Shown: one piece after another, positions 1-8,100 of the stretch
How positions within the stretch are numbered: position 1 is the first letter of the stretch
Layout of the letters: each line of letters starts with the position of its first letter
From: Microbacterium sp. Root166
Lineage (GTDB): Bacteria > Actinomycetota > Actinomycetes > Actinomycetales > Microbacteriaceae
Reading direction: 5' to 3'
Length of the DNA: 64,000 nucleotides
Assembly: GCF_001427145.1 (NCBI RefSeq)
Contig: NZ_LMGL01000001.1
Coordinates: forward strand, 605,540-669,539
The notes under the pieces: model-generated
Databases searched by the model: none
The model's input: only the letters and a program-made list of their open reading frames with translations
Told to the model about the DNA's origin: nothing
Position numbers and translations under genes: made by a program

Positions 1-541
1 CGACCGTGGCCAGCCGCGCGATCGCCTCGAAGGTGGCGACGGTCGCCGCATGCTCTCCCACCAGGTCCGGCCGGATGTTCGGATCGAACGTGATCTCCGC
101 GGCATCCGCTTGCGTGAGTGCACGGAGCACGGACGACGCTCCCGGCTCCATGAACGCGGCGATCGACCCGGTGTGGACGATCCGCGCGGCCGTCGTGGGC
201 GGCTCGAAACGGTCCCAATGGACGTCGAAGGTGTACTCCGCGTGGCCGTCCGCGTCGATCGCGGCCGCAGCCACCGACGTGGCGGCCCCGACCAGCGACT
301 CGGGCAGCACCTCGACACCGGACGCCCGCAGGTGCTCGATGATCGCGTTCCCGCGCGCGTCGTCCGCCACCTGCGTCAGGAGCGAGACCGCCACCCCGCG
401 GCGCCCGAGGCCGAGCGCGACGTTGGCGGGACTGCCGCCCACATGCTCGATGGCCACGGTCCCGTCGTCGACGACGTCGATGAGCGCCTCGCCGATCACG
501 AGCACATCGCGCACGGCGGGGCGCGCCCCGGCCGCGCTCAT
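1..541 (-). CDS. PfkB-family sugar kinase, probably fructokinase (C-terminus outside window)
   Basis: About 180 N-terminal residues of a ribokinase/PfkB-fold kinase are present; the rest lies beyond base 1. The start ATG overlaps the stop of the preceding gene as ATGA, so the pair is probably translationally coupled. Visible family features are the N-terminal GEALIDVV strand, the glycine-rich substrate segment GGSPANVALGLGRRG near residues 36-50, and the later TFDPNIRP motif near residues 150-157. The ATP/anion-hole motif (DTTGAGD) would be in the missing part. Position at the end of an FrcBCA-like operon recalls the frcBCAK order of Sinorhizobium, in which the kinase acts on imported fructose. 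Fructose as substrate is inferred from context; the sequence itself supports only the PfkB family. Confidence 0.85.
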   Translation of the reverse strand, partial: MSAAGARPAVRDVLVIGEALIDVVDDGTVAIEHVGGSPANVALGLGRRGVAVSLLTQVADDARGNAIIEHLRASGVEVLPESLVGAATSVAAAAIDADGHAEYTFDVHWDRFEPPTTAARIVHTGSIAAFMEPGASSVLRALTQADAAEITFDPNIRPDLVGEHAATVATFEAIARLATV

Positions 542-858
542 CGCGTGACCGGGGTCAGGAAGTGCAGATCGCTCCCCGCGCCCTCGATGTGCTGCACGAG
601 CACCTCGTTGAACGCACGCCCCGGCTCGGCCCCGAGGTGGGCCTCGAACGCCGCGCGATCCCGGTAGATCTCGAACACCACGAACTCGGCCGGCGACTCC
701 TCGCGGCGGTAGACGTCGAAGGTCACATTGCCGGGCTCGGCGCGCACGGTCTGGGCGTAGTCCGTGATGAGCCCCTCGACCACAGCGACCGAATCCGCCC
801 GCGCCGTGAACTCGGCGTAGAGGACGACGGGTTCGGCATCCTGATCCGCGGCGGTCAT
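538..858 (-). CDS. Antibiotic-biosynthesis-monooxygenase (ABM/YgiN-like) domain protein
   Basis: A 106-residue protein of the dimeric alpha/beta-barrel ABM superfamily. The pattern is typical: a first strand VVLYAEFTAR, a central EPGNVTFDVYRREE, then VVFEIYRDRAAFEAH and a C-terminal FLTPVTR. It overlaps the ATPase gene upstream (ATGA at 855-858) and the kinase gene downstream, so it is cotranslated inside the sugar-uptake operon. ABM proteins include quinol monooxygenases and LsrG-type isomerases, and the fold is also shared by sugar mutarotases such as RhaM. The position between transporter and kinase makes a sugar-related role (mutarotation or detoxification of a reactive carbonyl) plausible, but the sequence does not decide it. 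No signal peptide is present, so it is cytoplasmic. Confidence 0.8.
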   Translation of the reverse strand: MTAADQDAEPVVLYAEFTARADSVAVVEGLITDYAQTVRAEPGNVTFDVYRREESPAEFVVFEIYRDRAAFEAHLGAEPGRAFNEVLVQHIEGAGSDLHFLTPVTR

Positions 859-1655
859 GCCTGTGCCGCGCCGGTCATGATGGCGACCGCGTCCGTCATG
901 GAGTGCGACTGCGGCGTGATGGTCGCTGCCCGCTTTCCGAGACGCTGGATGTGGATGCGGTCCGCGACCTGGAACACGTGCGGCATGTTGTGCGAGATGA
1001 GGATGACGGGAACTCCCTGCTCGCGCAGCCGCCCGATCAGCTCGAGCACCTGGTTCGACTCGCGCACACCGAGAGCCGCCGTGGGCTCGTCCAGCACGAC
1101 GACCTTCGAGCCGAAGGCCGCGGCACGCGCGACGGCGACGGCCTGGCGCTGACCGCCGGACAGGTTCTCGACCGCGACGCTGACGTCCTGCAGCGTCGAG
1201 ATGCCGAGCTTCTGCACCTGGTCGCGGGCCTCCTTGCGCATGCCGGAGATGTCCAGCGCGCGGAAGACCGACCCGGCGATGCCGGACTTGCGTCGTTCCC
1301 GCCCGAGGAAGAGGTTGGCGGCGACGTCCAGCGCGGGCGAGACGGCGAGGTTTTGGTAGACCGTCTCGATGCCCGCCGCGCGCGCATCCTGCGGGCGCTT
1401 GAAGTGGACTTCCTGACCGTCGAGCAGAATGGTGCCCTCGTCCGGGATGTAGGCGCCCGTGAGGCACTTCACCAGCGTGGACTTGCCTGCGCCGTTGTCG
1501 CCGATGATCGCGAGGACCTCTCCGGCGTGCAGCTGGAGGCTGACACCGTCGAGGCCGACGACGCGGCCGAACGTCTTGACCAGGCGCCGCGCTTCGAGCA
1601 CGGGCGTCTGCGGCGGCGTAGGCGCCGGGGTGACGGCGTCTTCGATGAGGCTCAC
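855..1655 (-). CDS. Sugar ABC transporter ATP-binding protein, FrcA-like
   Basis: A 266-residue single-NBD ATPase of the CUT2 sugar-importer group. Walker A is GDNGAGKST, the Q-loop follows in VYQNLAV, the signature is LSGGQRQAVAVARA, and Walker B is VVVLDEPTAALG followed by the switch His in ILISHN. It is half the length of RbsA or XylG, which carry two NBDs; single-NBD CUT2 ATPases such as FrcA of rhizobia have this length. The start is the GTG at 1655, which overlaps the permease stop (GTGA, 1652-1655). With the neighbouring permease and binding protein it energises uptake of a monosaccharide, most likely fructose given the kinase and the fructanase in the same locus. Confidence 0.88.
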   Translation of the reverse strand: MSLIEDAVTPAPTPPQTPVLEARRLVKTFGRVVGLDGVSLQLHAGEVLAIIGDNGAGKSTLVKCLTGAYIPDEGTILLDGQEVHFKRPQDARAAGIETVYQNLAVSPALDVAANLFLGRERRKSGIAGSVFRALDISGMRKEARDQVQKLGISTLQDVSVAVENLSGGQRQAVAVARAAAFGSKVVVLDEPTAALGVRESNQVLELIGRLREQGVPVILISHNMPHVFQVADRIHIQRLGKRAATITPQSHSMTDAVAIMTGAAQA

Positions 1656-2689
1656 TTGCGTACCTTTCTGATCCACTGATCCACCGCGACGGCGACGATG
1701 ACCAGGATGCCGATGGCCAGCGTCTGGTAGAGACCGTCGACGCCCGCGAGGAAGAGGCCGTTGCGGAACACGCCGACGATGATGGCGCCCAGCAGGGTGC
1801 CCCAGATCAATCCGCGCCCACCGAAGAGGGACGTGCCGCCGATGACGACGGCGGTGATGGAGTCGAGGTTGAGGTCGGCGCCGGCGTTGGGGCTGGCTGC
1901 TCCCGATCGCCCGATCTGGATCCACGCCGCAACCGCGAGCACCGCTCCGGCGGCGATGTAGACGCTCATGAGCACGCGCCCGGTCGAGATACCGGCGAGA
2001 CGCGCGGACTCGGCGTCGTCGCCCACCGCGTAGACGTGGCGGCCCCAGGCGGTCCGGCCCAGGATGTACGCGACGATGGCGTAGAGGACGAGCATGATGA
2101 TCACGCCGACGGTGAGCCTCACGTCTCCGAGGGGGATGGCGGTCCCCGTCCACGTGAGGAGCTCCGGCATCTCGGCTCGCCGGATCGTCTGCCCGCCGCT
2201 ATAGAGAAGCGTGAGCGCGACGAACACGTTGAACGTACCCAGCGTCGCGATGAACGGGGGGAGCTTGACCCTCGTGACGAGGAAGCCGTTCAGTGCACCC
2301 GCGGCCAGAGCCGCGAGCAGGCCGGCGAACAGCGCCAGTGGTGCCGGAAGCCCGTTGTGGTACGCCGTCTGCGCCATGACCATCGAGGCGAGGATCATCG
2401 CGGCGCCGACGGAGAGGTCGATGCCCGCGGTGAGGATGATGAGGGTCTGCGCGATGGCGACCGTGCCGACGACGGACACCTGGTCGAGGACGAGCGACAG
2501 GTTCGCCGGGGCGAAGAATCGGGGGTTGATGCTCCCGAACACGATGATCGCGAGGACCAGCACGATGGCCGGGCTGATCGCGGGATAGCGGTGGAGCACA
2601 CCGCGGATGCGGTCCAGCGGTGTACGCCGGTCGAGGAACTCGGCCGCGAGGTCGAGAGTCGAGGTGGGCGGTACTTGTTGTTGGGTCAC
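1652..2689 (-). CDS. Sugar ABC transporter permease, FrcC/RbsC-like
   Basis: A BPD_transp_2 family permease of about 345 residues with some eight to ten hydrophobic segments, starting after a polar N-terminus at YPAISPAIVLVLAIIVFG. The family motif NGFLVTRVKLPPFIATLGT is present, as is the C-terminal block with TAVVIGGTSLFGGRG and GTLLGAIIVGV. Two starts are possible. The GTG at 2689 has a Shine-Dalgarno-like GGAAG about 8 bases upstream; the in-frame ATG at 2719 would add ten residues but has no visible ribosome site, so 2689 is preferred. It is separated from the binding-protein gene by a strong hairpin (2735-2778) and overlaps the ATPase gene by four bases. Confidence 0.87.
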   Translation of the reverse strand: MTQQQVPPTSTLDLAAEFLDRRTPLDRIRGVLHRYPAISPAIVLVLAIIVFGSINPRFFAPANLSLVLDQVSVVGTVAIAQTLIILTAGIDLSVGAAMILASMVMAQTAYHNGLPAPLALFAGLLAALAAGALNGFLVTRVKLPPFIATLGTFNVFVALTLLYSGGQTIRRAEMPELLTWTGTAIPLGDVRLTVGVIIMLVLYAIVAYILGRTAWGRHVYAVGDDAESARLAGISTGRVLMSVYIAAGAVLAVAAWIQIGRSGAASPNAGADLNLDSITAVVIGGTSLFGGRGLIWGTLLGAIIVGVFRNGLFLAGVDGLYQTLAIGILVIVAVAVDQWIRKVRK

Positions 2690-2734
2690 AGGTTCACTTC
2701 CGTCGGTACGACGCGTCATCGCGCGTGATGTGGG

Positions 2735-2778
2735 GTGAGGATGCCGCGCCCGGCGCGGCCGGTACGCGGCATCCTCAC
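2735..2778 (-). terminator. Intercistronic hairpin between binding-protein and permease genes
   Basis: A perfect 14-bp inverted repeat (arms 2735-2748 and 2765-2778, 16-base loop) lies between the binding-protein stop and the permease start. No T-run follows on the minus strand. This position is typical of hairpins that attenuate downstream transcription or protect the upstream mRNA, giving more binding protein than permease; that role is inferred. Confidence 0.65.
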
Positions 2779-2791
2779 TCGAGAGGGGTGT

Positions 2792-3907
2792 TTACTCGCC
2801 GCCCCAGCAGATCTCCGCGGCCTCGGCCGTGTCGATGGACTCGACGCCGTCGACCGGGCTGTCGGTGACCAGGGCCACACCGGTGTTGAAGAAGTCCAGT
2901 CCGTCGGACGTCTCGGGGGCGGTGCCGGTCTCGACCAGCTGCACGATCGCCTCGACTCCGAGCTCGGCCATCTTCACCGGGTACTGCTGGCTCGTCGCGT
3001 CGATGATGCCGTCGGCGACCTGACCGACGCCAGCGCAGCCGCCGTCGATCGAGACGACGATGACGTCCTCGGGGCTCTTGCCCGCGGCTTCGAGCGCCTG
3101 GTGCGCGCCGTAGGCGGCCGGCTCGTTGATCGTGTAGACGACGTTGATGTCGGGGTTCTTCGCGAGCAGGTTCTCCATCGCGGTCCGGCCGCCGTCCTCG
3201 GCGCCCTGCGACGCCTCGTTTCCGACGAGCGTGTAGCTGCCGCCCTGGCCGCCCGAGTAGGTGCCGGTCGACTCCTCGTCGCCGTTCACCGTCTCGTCGG
3301 CGAGGTCGATGCCCATGCCGTCGAGGAAGCCCTGGTCGCGGTTGTAGTCGACGCTCACGGCCTTGTCGTCGAAGAGATCGATCATGCCGATGACGGCATC
3401 CTCTCCGGCGAGCGTCTCCGCGGTCCACTGGCCGATGTACTGGCCGGCGAGGAAGTTGTCGGTGGCGAACGTGATGTCCACCGCGTCCGCGGGGTCCGGC
3501 ACGGTGTCCAGCGCGATGACGAACAGGCCGGCGTCGCGCGCCTTCTGCACGGCGTCGAGCACGGCGGGGCCGTTCGGCGTGATCAGGATGCCCGCGTCGC
3601 CCTTCGAGATCGCGGCCTCGATGGCCTGGATCTGGGTGTCCTCGTCGCCATCCTCCTTGCCGGCGGCGAGCGTCAGGTTCACGCCGCTCTCTTCGGCCGC
3701 GGCCTGAGCGCCTTCCTGCATGGCCACGAAGAAGGGGTTGGAGTTGGTCTTCACGATCAGCGACACACCGATGCCGTCGGCATCGGCATCCGCGGAGCTT
3801 CCACCGGCTGCGCCGTTGCCCGCACATCCCGTGAGCCCCAGAACGGCCACAGCAGAAACCGCGGCGAACGTGAGCGCGGAGCGCTTCGCCTTCATGTGAT
3901 TCCTCAT
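2792..3907 (-). CDS. Sugar ABC transporter substrate-binding lipoprotein, FrcB-like
   Basis: A 371-residue periplasmic-binding-protein type 1 (Peripla_BP_4) protein. An N-terminal lipoprotein signal is clear: a KAKRS charged start, a hydrophobic stretch, then the lipobox VLGLTGC. The mature part starts GIGVSLIVKTNSNPFF, and motifs such as GDAGILITPNGP, VIALDTVPD and VVSIDGG are typical of fructose/ribose-binding proteins. It delivers sugar to the permease and ATPase encoded downstream. An ATG at 3907 with AGAGG six bases upstream is used; a second ATG at 3895 (MKAKRS) also has GAGG upstream and is possible. A LacI-type operator (3938-3951) lies about 30 bases before the start, so the gene is probably repressed by the divergent regulator. 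Confidence 0.9.
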   Translation of the reverse strand: MRNHMKAKRSALTFAAVSAVAVLGLTGCAGNGAAGGSSADADADGIGVSLIVKTNSNPFFVAMQEGAQAAAEESGVNLTLAAGKEDGDEDTQIQAIEAAISKGDAGILITPNGPAVLDAVQKARDAGLFVIALDTVPDPADAVDITFATDNFLAGQYIGQWTAETLAGEDAVIGMIDLFDDKAVSVDYNRDQGFLDGMGIDLADETVNGDEESTGTYSGGQGGSYTLVGNEASQGAEDGGRTAMENLLAKNPDINVVYTINEPAAYGAHQALEAAGKSPEDVIVVSIDGGCAGVGQVADGIIDATSQQYPVKMAELGVEAIVQLVETGTAPETSDGLDFFNTGVALVTDSPVDGVESIDTAEAAEICWGGE

Positions 3908-3937
3908 TGAATTCCTCTCGGCAGGTCGTCGTCGACA

Positions 3938-3951
3938 TGACAACGATGTCA
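3938..3951. promoter_or_regulatory. LacI operator TGACAACGATGTCA upstream of the frcB-like gene
   Basis: This 14-mer differs in one base from the perfect palindrome TGACATCGATGTCA found at 5132-5145, and it shares the core with the copy at 4014-4027. It sits in the divergent region between the importer operon and lacI, where a repressor could control both. Assignment to the adjacent LacI protein is inferred from co-location. Confidence 0.75.
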
Positions 3952-3968
3952 GTTAAGGATTTAGTCGA

Positions 3969-3997
3969 CTTGTTCGCTAGTGTCAAGTGCGAACAAG
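3969..3997. promoter_or_regulatory. 9-bp inverted repeat overlapping the lacI ribosome site
   Basis: CTTGTTCGC (3969-3977) and GCGAACAAG (3989-3997) are perfect inverted repeats separated by 11 bases. The right arm covers the first bases of the only good Shine-Dalgarno (AAGGAG, 3995-4000) of the LacI gene. It could be a second operator class in the divergent promoter or an RNA hairpin limiting regulator translation. Confidence 0.5.
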
Positions 3998-4012
3998 GAG
4001 CGAAACCAAACC

Positions 4013-5041
4013 GTGACATCGATGTCGAACTCACCGCGCGTGACCATGAAGCAGGTCGCCGCCCTCGCCGGCGTGGGGATCAAGACGGTGTCCCGCGTAC
4101 TGAACAACGAGCCGAACGTGGCCCCCGAGACGGCGGATCGAGTGAACGCCGCAGTGCGCGCGTTGGACTACCACCTCGACCTTCAGGCGGGCAGCCTGCG
4201 CCGGATGGACGGCCGTACGCGGACCCTCGGGCTTCTCGTGGGCAGCGTCGACAACCCGTTCTCCGGCGCCATCCACCGCGCCGTCGAAGACGCCGCCGTG
4301 GAGCGCGGCATCGCCGTGTTCGCCTCCAGCCTCGACGACGACCCGCGCCGAGAGGAGTCCGCCGTCCGGGCATTTCTTCAGCGTCGCGTCGACGGACTCG
4401 TCCTCACCACGGCGCGACCCCGGCCCGACTATGTCACGACGCTCGGCGACCGCGGCATCCCGGCGGTCTTCGTCGACCGAAGGCCCATCGATGTCGAGCT
4501 CGACAGCGTGACCAGCGACAACCGCGAGGGCGCGGCCAAGGCGACGGCGCACCTGATCGCCCGCGGGCACCGGCGCATCGCGCTGCTGGCGGACCGCAGC
4601 GACCTTCAGACCGCTCACGAGCGTCGGGAAGGCTTCCTCGAGGCCATCGGCCAGGCCGGGATCCCGACATCAGAGACCCTCACCGTGATGGATCTCCACG
4701 ACGCGGCCTCCGCGGAGGAGGCGACAGCGCGCCTGCTGACGGGCCCCGACAGGCCGACGGCGGTCTTCAGCGCCCAGAACCTTGTCACGGTGGGAGCCGT
4801 GCACGCCCTGCGCGCCGCCGGCCTGCAGCATTCCGTCGCCCTCATCGGGTTCGACGACATCCCCCTGGCCGACCTCCTCGAGCCGGGCGTGACCGTCGTC
4901 GCGCAGCACCCCTACGAGATCGGCAGGGTCGCCATCGAGCACGTGTTCGCGCGGCTCGAAGGCGACTCCGGCCCTGCTCGCCACACGGTGATCCCCACCA
5001 CGCTCATCCCTCGCGGCAGCGGAGAGATCCGCCCCTCGTAG
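4013..5041 (+). CDS. LacI-family transcriptional regulator of the fructan locus
   Basis: A LacI/GalR repressor of about 342 residues. The N-terminal helix-turn-helix reads TMKQVAALAGVGIKTVSRVLN, followed by the hinge-helix region and a Peripla_BP_3 effector domain (from LGLLVGSVDNPF; later GFDDIPLADLLEPGVTVVAQ). A GTG at 4013 lies 12 bases after AAGGAG and is used here; the ATG at 4022 is the alternative. It is divergent from the FrcBCA-like operon and is followed by the fructanase gene. Three copies of a TGACATCGATGTCA-type palindrome flank it, one of them over its own start codons, which suggests autorepression. The inducer is probably fructose or a derivative; this is inferred from the genes around it. 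Confidence 0.9.
   Translation: MTSMSNSPRVTMKQVAALAGVGIKTVSRVLNNEPNVAPETADRVNAAVRALDYHLDLQAGSLRRMDGRTRTLGLLVGSVDNPFSGAIHRAVEDAAVERGIAVFASSLDDDPRREESAVRAFLQRRVDGLVLTTARPRPDYVTTLGDRGIPAVFVDRRPIDVELDSVTSDNREGAAKATAHLIARGHRRIALLADRSDLQTAHERREGFLEAIGQAGIPTSETLTVMDLHDAASAEEATARLLTGPDRPTAVFSAQNLVTVGAVHALRAAGLQHSVALIGFDDIPLADLLEPGVTVVAQHPYEIGRVAIEHVFARLEGDSGPARHTVIPTTLIPRGSGEIRPS
4014..4027. promoter_or_regulatory. LacI operator copy over the lacI start codons
   Basis: TGACATCGATGTCG spans the GTG/ATG start region of the LacI gene; the inner 12 bases (4015-4026) are a perfect palindrome. Binding here would block transcription elongation or initiation of the regulator's own gene, so it points to autoregulation. 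Confidence 0.65.
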
Positions 5042-5087
5042 CCTCCGCGTTTCGGCTGCCATCGTTGTCGGCATCCGATCTGGGCTC

Positions 5088-5117
5088 TTGCATTGTCCGC
5101 TGGACAGTGTCTAGCAT
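5088..5117 (+). promoter_or_regulatory. Predicted promoter of the GH32 gene
   Basis: A -35-like TTGCAT (5088-5093) and a -10-like TAGCAT (5112-5117) are separated by 18 bases. A TGTCC/GGACA inverted repeat (5094-5106) fills the spacer. The LacI-type operator at 5132-5145 would lie just downstream of the transcription start, a position suited to repression. Confidence 0.55.
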
Positions 5118-5131
5118 CGCTCCCGTCCGCA

Positions 5132-5145
5132 TGACATCGATGTCA
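5132..5145. promoter_or_regulatory. Perfect LacI operator TGACATCGATGTCA upstream of the GH32 gene
   Basis: This is a perfect 14-bp palindrome 38 bases before the GTG start of the fructanase. It is the best of three copies in the locus and defines the consensus. It places the secreted enzyme under the same regulator as the importer. Confidence 0.8.
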
Positions 5146-5183
5146 GTCGGCTGCGACAGGCAGCCACGCACAAGGGAGAGCGA

Positions 5184-8100
5184 GTGAAGGACTCCACGAT
5201 GACGCACCACCGGAGAGCCGGAATGCGTCCAGGAACGAAGAAGCAGGCGGCCGTCGCGGTCGCTGCGACCATGGCCCTCATCACGACGTTGGGCATGGCC
5301 GCCCCCGCAGCATCCGCCGAGGTGCCACCGGGCGATGAGGCGTATCGCCCGCTCGTCCACTTCTCACCGGAGAAGAACTGGATGAACGACCCCAACGGTC
5401 TCGTCTACGCCGACGGGCTGTATCACCTGTACTTCCAGCACAACCCCAGCGGCACCCGGTGGGGCAACATGAGCTGGGGTCACGCGACCAGCAGCGACCT
5501 GCTCACGTGGACCGAGCAGCCGATCGCGATCCCGCAGACGTTCAACGAGCAGGGCCAGGCGATCGAGAGCATCTTCTCTGGGTCCGTCGTGATCGACGAG
5601 AACAACACGTCCGGGTTCGGCGAGGGCGGCGAAGCGCCGCTCGTCGCGATCTACACGAGCGCCTACGAGGCTGCTCACCCGACGCTCGCCGGTCGGCAGG
5701 CGCAGTCGCTGGCGTACAGCCTGGACGGCGGCTACACCTGGGAGAAGTACGCGAACAACCCGGTCCTCGACCGCGCGTCGGCGAACTTCCGCGACCCGAA
5801 GGTCTTCTGGTACGACGGTCCCGCCGGGCAGTACTGGGTGATGGCGGCCGTCGAGGCGACCGACCACAAGGTCGTGCTCTACAAGAGCTCCAACCTGCGC
5901 GACTGGGAGCACCTGTCCGACTTCGGGCCCGCCAACTCCACGAGCGGGATCTGGGAGTGCCCCGACCTGTTCGAGCTGCCCGTCGACGGTGACCCGAACA
6001 ACACCAAGTGGGTGATGGTCGTCAACCTCAACCCCGGCGCGGTCGCCGGAGGCAGCGGGGGCCAGTACTTCGTCGGCGAGTTCGACGGGACCACATTCAC
6101 CAGCGAGAGCACCGAGGGCGCTCAAGCGCTTCCTGAGGGCGACGTGCTCGCCGGCTTCGACGGCGGCACGTTCGAAGGCTGGACCGTGTCCAACGAGCCG
6201 GGCAACTGGCTGAACGGACCGTGGGGCCTTCAGCCCCCGGCCGGCACCCTCCCCGGCCAGAACACCGTCACGGGCTTCGTCGGCGCCGGACTGGTGAACG
6301 GCTTCTACGACGGCGACTGGCCGATCGGCACCCTCGAGTCGCCGGCGTTCACCGTCTCGGACGACTACGTCAACCTGCTCGTCGGCGGCGGCCGGCACCC
6401 CCACGTCGCGGGATCCCAGTTGACCAACGATCCGCCGGCCGGCACCACGATCTTCGACTTCGAGCTGCCCGACGGCCAGACCCTGGCCGACTCGGGCTGG
6501 CAGATCACGGGCGACTTCGCCACGGATCCGGCGCGCAATCCCTCGACCAACGGAGGTGAGCAGTACCTCGGCGCCAAGCGGCTGAACACCTGGGAAGGCG
6601 GACCGCGCGGCGACGACAACGTCGGCGAGCTGCTCTCCCCCGAGTTCACGCTCGACGGCGATTACGTCTCGTTCCTGATCGGCGGAGGCAAGCGCACCGA
6701 CGGCACGCTTCAGGCGGAGCTCGTCGTCGACGGCGCCGTGGTCAGGACCAAGACCGGCCCGGAGTCGGGCGCTCTCAACTGGGCGTCGTGGGACGTGTCC
6801 GAGTTCGCGGGCGAGCAGGCGCAGATCCGGATCCGCGACGAGGCGACCGGCGGGTGGGGCCACCTCACCTTCGACCACGTCGTGGTCGGCGATGTCGAGT
6901 CGAAGCTGCGCAGCGACGAGACGTCCGTGAACCTCGTCGTGGACGGCGAGATCGTCCGGTCCGCCACCGGCTCGGACAGCGAGCACCTCGACTGGACCAG
7001 CTGGGACGTGAGGGAGTTCGCCGGGAAGCAGGCGACCGTCCGCGTCGTCGACAACAACCGCGGTGGGTGGGGGCACATCCTGATCGACCAGGTCATGACA
7101 TCGGATGCCGCGGCCCCCACGCGCCTGGAGAGCTACGACTGGCTCGACTGGGGCCGCGACTACTACGCGACCGTCTCGTACTTCGGCACGCCGGACAGCA
7201 CGACGCGCATCATGCAGGGCTGGATGAACAACTGGGACTACGCCAACGACATCCCCACGTCGCCCTGGCGCAGCTCGATGACCCTGCCCCGCGAGGTCTC
7301 GCTCACCGAGACGCCCGAGGGACCGCGGCTCACGCAGAAGGTCGTCTCCCAGATCGACGAGCAGCTGCGGACCGACGTCGCACAGACGCGCTCCGACGTG
7401 GCCGTGACGGGCGACACCGGGCTGGACCTGTCGGGCGAGGTCGTCAAGATCGACCTGACGCTGCAGCCCGGTGACGCCGACCGCGCCGGCATCGTCGTCT
7501 TCGGCGACGGCGAGACGGGCACCCGCATCGGCTACGACGCGAACACCGAACGCGTCTTCGTCGACCGCCGCGACTCGGGCAACGTGGGCTTCCACCCCGC
7601 GTTCGCCTCGGTCGAGGACGCGCCCGTCGCGCTCGACGAGGACGGGACCGTCACCCTGGAGCTGTATCTCGACCGGGCATCGGTGGAGCTGTTCGCCGCC
7701 GACGGCCGCGTCACGATCACGGACCAGGTCTTCCCGAACGCCGGGGCGGACGACATCACGGCGTGGTCCGAGGGCGGCAGCGCGATGATCCAGGCGATCA
7801 CCGTCACCCCGATCACGCCGACGATGTGGAAGGTCCCCGCACCGCTGGAGGTACCGGGTGCTCCGACGGAGGTCACCGCGACGGCCACGGCCGACGGGGC
7901 GACGGTGGCGTGGACCGCGCCGGCGGAGGACGGCGGCGCACCGGTCAGCGAGTACCGGGTCTACCGCGAGGGGGTCGAGGCCCCCGTCGCGACGGCGTCG
8001 ACGACGTCTGCTGCGGTCACCGGCCTGGCGCCGGGAACGAGCGCCCGGTTCGCCGTCAGCGCCGTCAACAGCGCCGGCGAGGGACCGAAGTCGGAGTGGA

